A stretch of 8,229 nt of DNA, taken from NCBI GenBank assembly GCA_009783115.1, contig WRHT01000057.1, positions 1 to 8,229 on the forward strand. The letters run 5' to 3'. This document shows, in pieces, positions 7,326-8,229 of this stretch. Position 1 is the stretch's first letter. Each line of letters opens with the position of its first letter. Under the pieces are notes generated by a model that saw only the letters and a list, made by a program, of their open reading frames with translations, did not search any database and was not told the origin of the DNA. Source of the DNA: Desulfovibrionaceae bacterium. Lineage in GTDB: Bacteria > Desulfobacterota > Desulfovibrionia > Desulfovibrionales > Desulfovibrionaceae. Position numbers and translations under genes: made by a program.

Positions 7326-8102
7326 ATGAGGCTGTATCTCGATTTCTTCGCCATGAACCTGAAGAGCCAGATGCAGTACAGGCTGTCCTTCCTCATGACT
7401 GTGTTCGGCCAATTCCTCATATACTTCACGAGCTTTTTGGGCATTTCCTTCCTGTTCACGCGCTTCAACACCGTGGAAGGCTTTACCTTCCAGCAGGTGC
7501 TGCTGTGCTTCGCGGTGGTGGGCATGGCCTTCTCCCTGGCGGAGATGTTCGGCCGGGGGTTCGACATGTTCGACCGCATGCTGGGCAACGGCGAGTTCGA
7601 CCGGATCCTGGTGCGGCCCCGCAGCGTTATCTTCATGACCCTCGCCTCGCAGATGGATTTCGCCCGGCTGGGGCGGCTGCTGCAGGCGGTGTTTATGCTG
7701 TGTTACGCGGTCCCGCGCAGCGGCGTCGTCTGGACTTGGGACAAAATCCTGACGCTGTGCCTGATGATTCTCTGCGGGAGCGCCGTGTTCTTCGGGCTGT
7801 TTATCGTCCACGCCGCCTTTTCGTTCTTCACCGTGGAGGGTCTGGAAGTCATGAACATCCTCACCTACGGCGGGCAGGAGCACGGGCGCTACCCCTTTTC
7901 CGTATACGGCAAGGGCGTGCTGCGGCTGCTCACATACATCGTTCCGCTGGCGCTGTTTCAATACTATCCCCTGCTGTATCTGCTGGATAGAAATCAAAGC
8001 GCGCTGTATATGCTCTCCCCGCTGCTCTCCTTCTTGTTCCTGGCGCCGTGCTATGCTTTTTTTTGTATGGGGCTGCGGCGCTACAAATCCACAGGCTCGT
8101 GA
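7326..8102 (+). CDS. ABC-2 type transporter permease subunit (clostridial type)
   Basis: A 258-residue integral membrane protein with about six hydrophobic segments, at roughly residues 20-45, 55-75, 112-130, 142-166, 200-220 and 228-250. It begins MRLYLDFFAMNLKSQMQYRL and has the cytoplasmic GNGEFDRILVRPRSVIF loop typical of ABC-2 permeases that work as pairs with an ATPase of the daunorubicin/drug-export type (I believe the PF06182-like family). It ends with RRYKSTGS, which I associate with gut clostridial homologues. It should form half of a heterodimeric exporter, with substrate unknown. The ATPase and second permease are not in the window. By hand count it uses GCG for Ala as often as GCC (7 each), whereas the rdgC-like gene prefers GCC (11 to 4), a small shift in line with a different origin. 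Confidence 0.88.
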   Translation: MRLYLDFFAMNLKSQMQYRLSFLMTVFGQFLIYFTSFLGISFLFTRFNTVEGFTFQQVLLCFAVVGMAFSLAEMFGRGFDMFDRMLGNGEFDRILVRPRSVIFMTLASQMDFARLGRLLQAVFMLCYAVPRSGVVWTWDKILTLCLMILCGSAVFFGLFIVHAAFSFFTVEGLEVMNILTYGGQEHGRYPFSVYGKGVLRLLTYIVPLALFQYYPLLYLLDRNQSALYMLSPLLSFLFLAPCYAFFCMGLRRYKSTGS

Positions 8103-8105
8103 GGG

Positions 8106-8229
8106 CTACTTCACTGTGATCTCCACGCCATTGCCCGCGTTCTTCGCCGCGATCCAGAGGACGCCGCCCTCGTAGCACCAGCCCGCATCCATGCCCTTGA
8201 GCTCTGCCAGGGTGGCCGCCTCTTCGAGG
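8106..8229 (-). CDS. C-terminal fragment of an unidentified protein (start beyond right edge)
   Basis: The minus strand carries an open frame of 40 visible residues ending at a TAG (complement of 8106-8108). It reads LEEAATLAELKGMDAGWCYE then GGVLWIAAKNAGNGVEITVK. The GWCYEGGVLWIAAKNAG..VEITV end looks like terminal beta strands, a pattern I have seen at the C-termini of some carbohydrate-active enzymes, but this is too short to name a family. It converges on the permease with only 3 nt between the two stop codons and no hairpin terminator between them. It is open over its whole visible length and ends naturally, so I take it as coding. Product unknown. Confidence 0.6.
   Translation of the reverse strand, partial: LEEAATLAELKGMDAGWCYEGGVLWIAAKNAGNGVEITVK

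Noticed and set aside
7296..7997. Minus-strand open frame of 233 codons opposite the permease
   Set aside because: Its composition is rich in His, Gln and Glu, typical of the antisense of a hydrophobic gene; no domain is recognisable.

Overview
The window holds two unlike parts. From position 1 to about 7290 it is a tightly packed, GC-rich, single-strand run of bacterial housekeeping genes: proS (3' part), xseA, an M23 peptidase, xseB, a short-chain prenyl diphosphate synthase (ispA type), dxs, and a short RdgC-like gene followed by a small ORF that looks like the start of the missing second half of RdgC. The protein style points to a sulfate-reducing deltaproteobacterium of the Desulfovibrionales. 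Signs are the XseA with a roughly 20-residue insertion in its OB domain, the short RdgC, and a gene order I associate with that group. This placement is from memory and was not checked by a search.

From about 7300 to 8229 the content changes. A 258-residue ABC-2 type permease with its own good ribosome binding site looks like a clostridial (Bacillota) protein. A convergent partial gene follows and runs off the right edge on the minus strand. The ATPase and partner permease that normally accompany such a permease are not upstream. Instead, the RdgC C-terminal-like ORF stops after 53 codons exactly where the change happens. I read this as a junction between two sources: a chimeric metagenomic contig or, less likely, a real insertion or horizontal transfer.

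In the left part, gene spacing runs from 17-nt overlaps to gaps of a few bases, with no room for internal promoters or terminators, so proS through the rdgC-like genes probably form one translationally coupled operon. It combines translation (ProRS), DNA end processing (both exonuclease VII subunits and an RdgC-like protein), cell-wall remodelling (an exported M23 peptidase) and isoprenoid synthesis (Dxs makes DXP, the prenyl synthase joins C5 units). Two starts deserve note: ispA very probably begins at a TTG inside the end of xseB behind a perfect AGGAGG, and xseB may begin at an internal ATG.

I see no tRNA, rRNA, CRISPR array, insertion sequence or convincing terminator, and no stretch over 300 bases lacks a gene. 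I did not find a novel defence or mobile system. The points of interest are the junction, the split RdgC, and the peptidase lying between the two exonuclease VII subunit genes.
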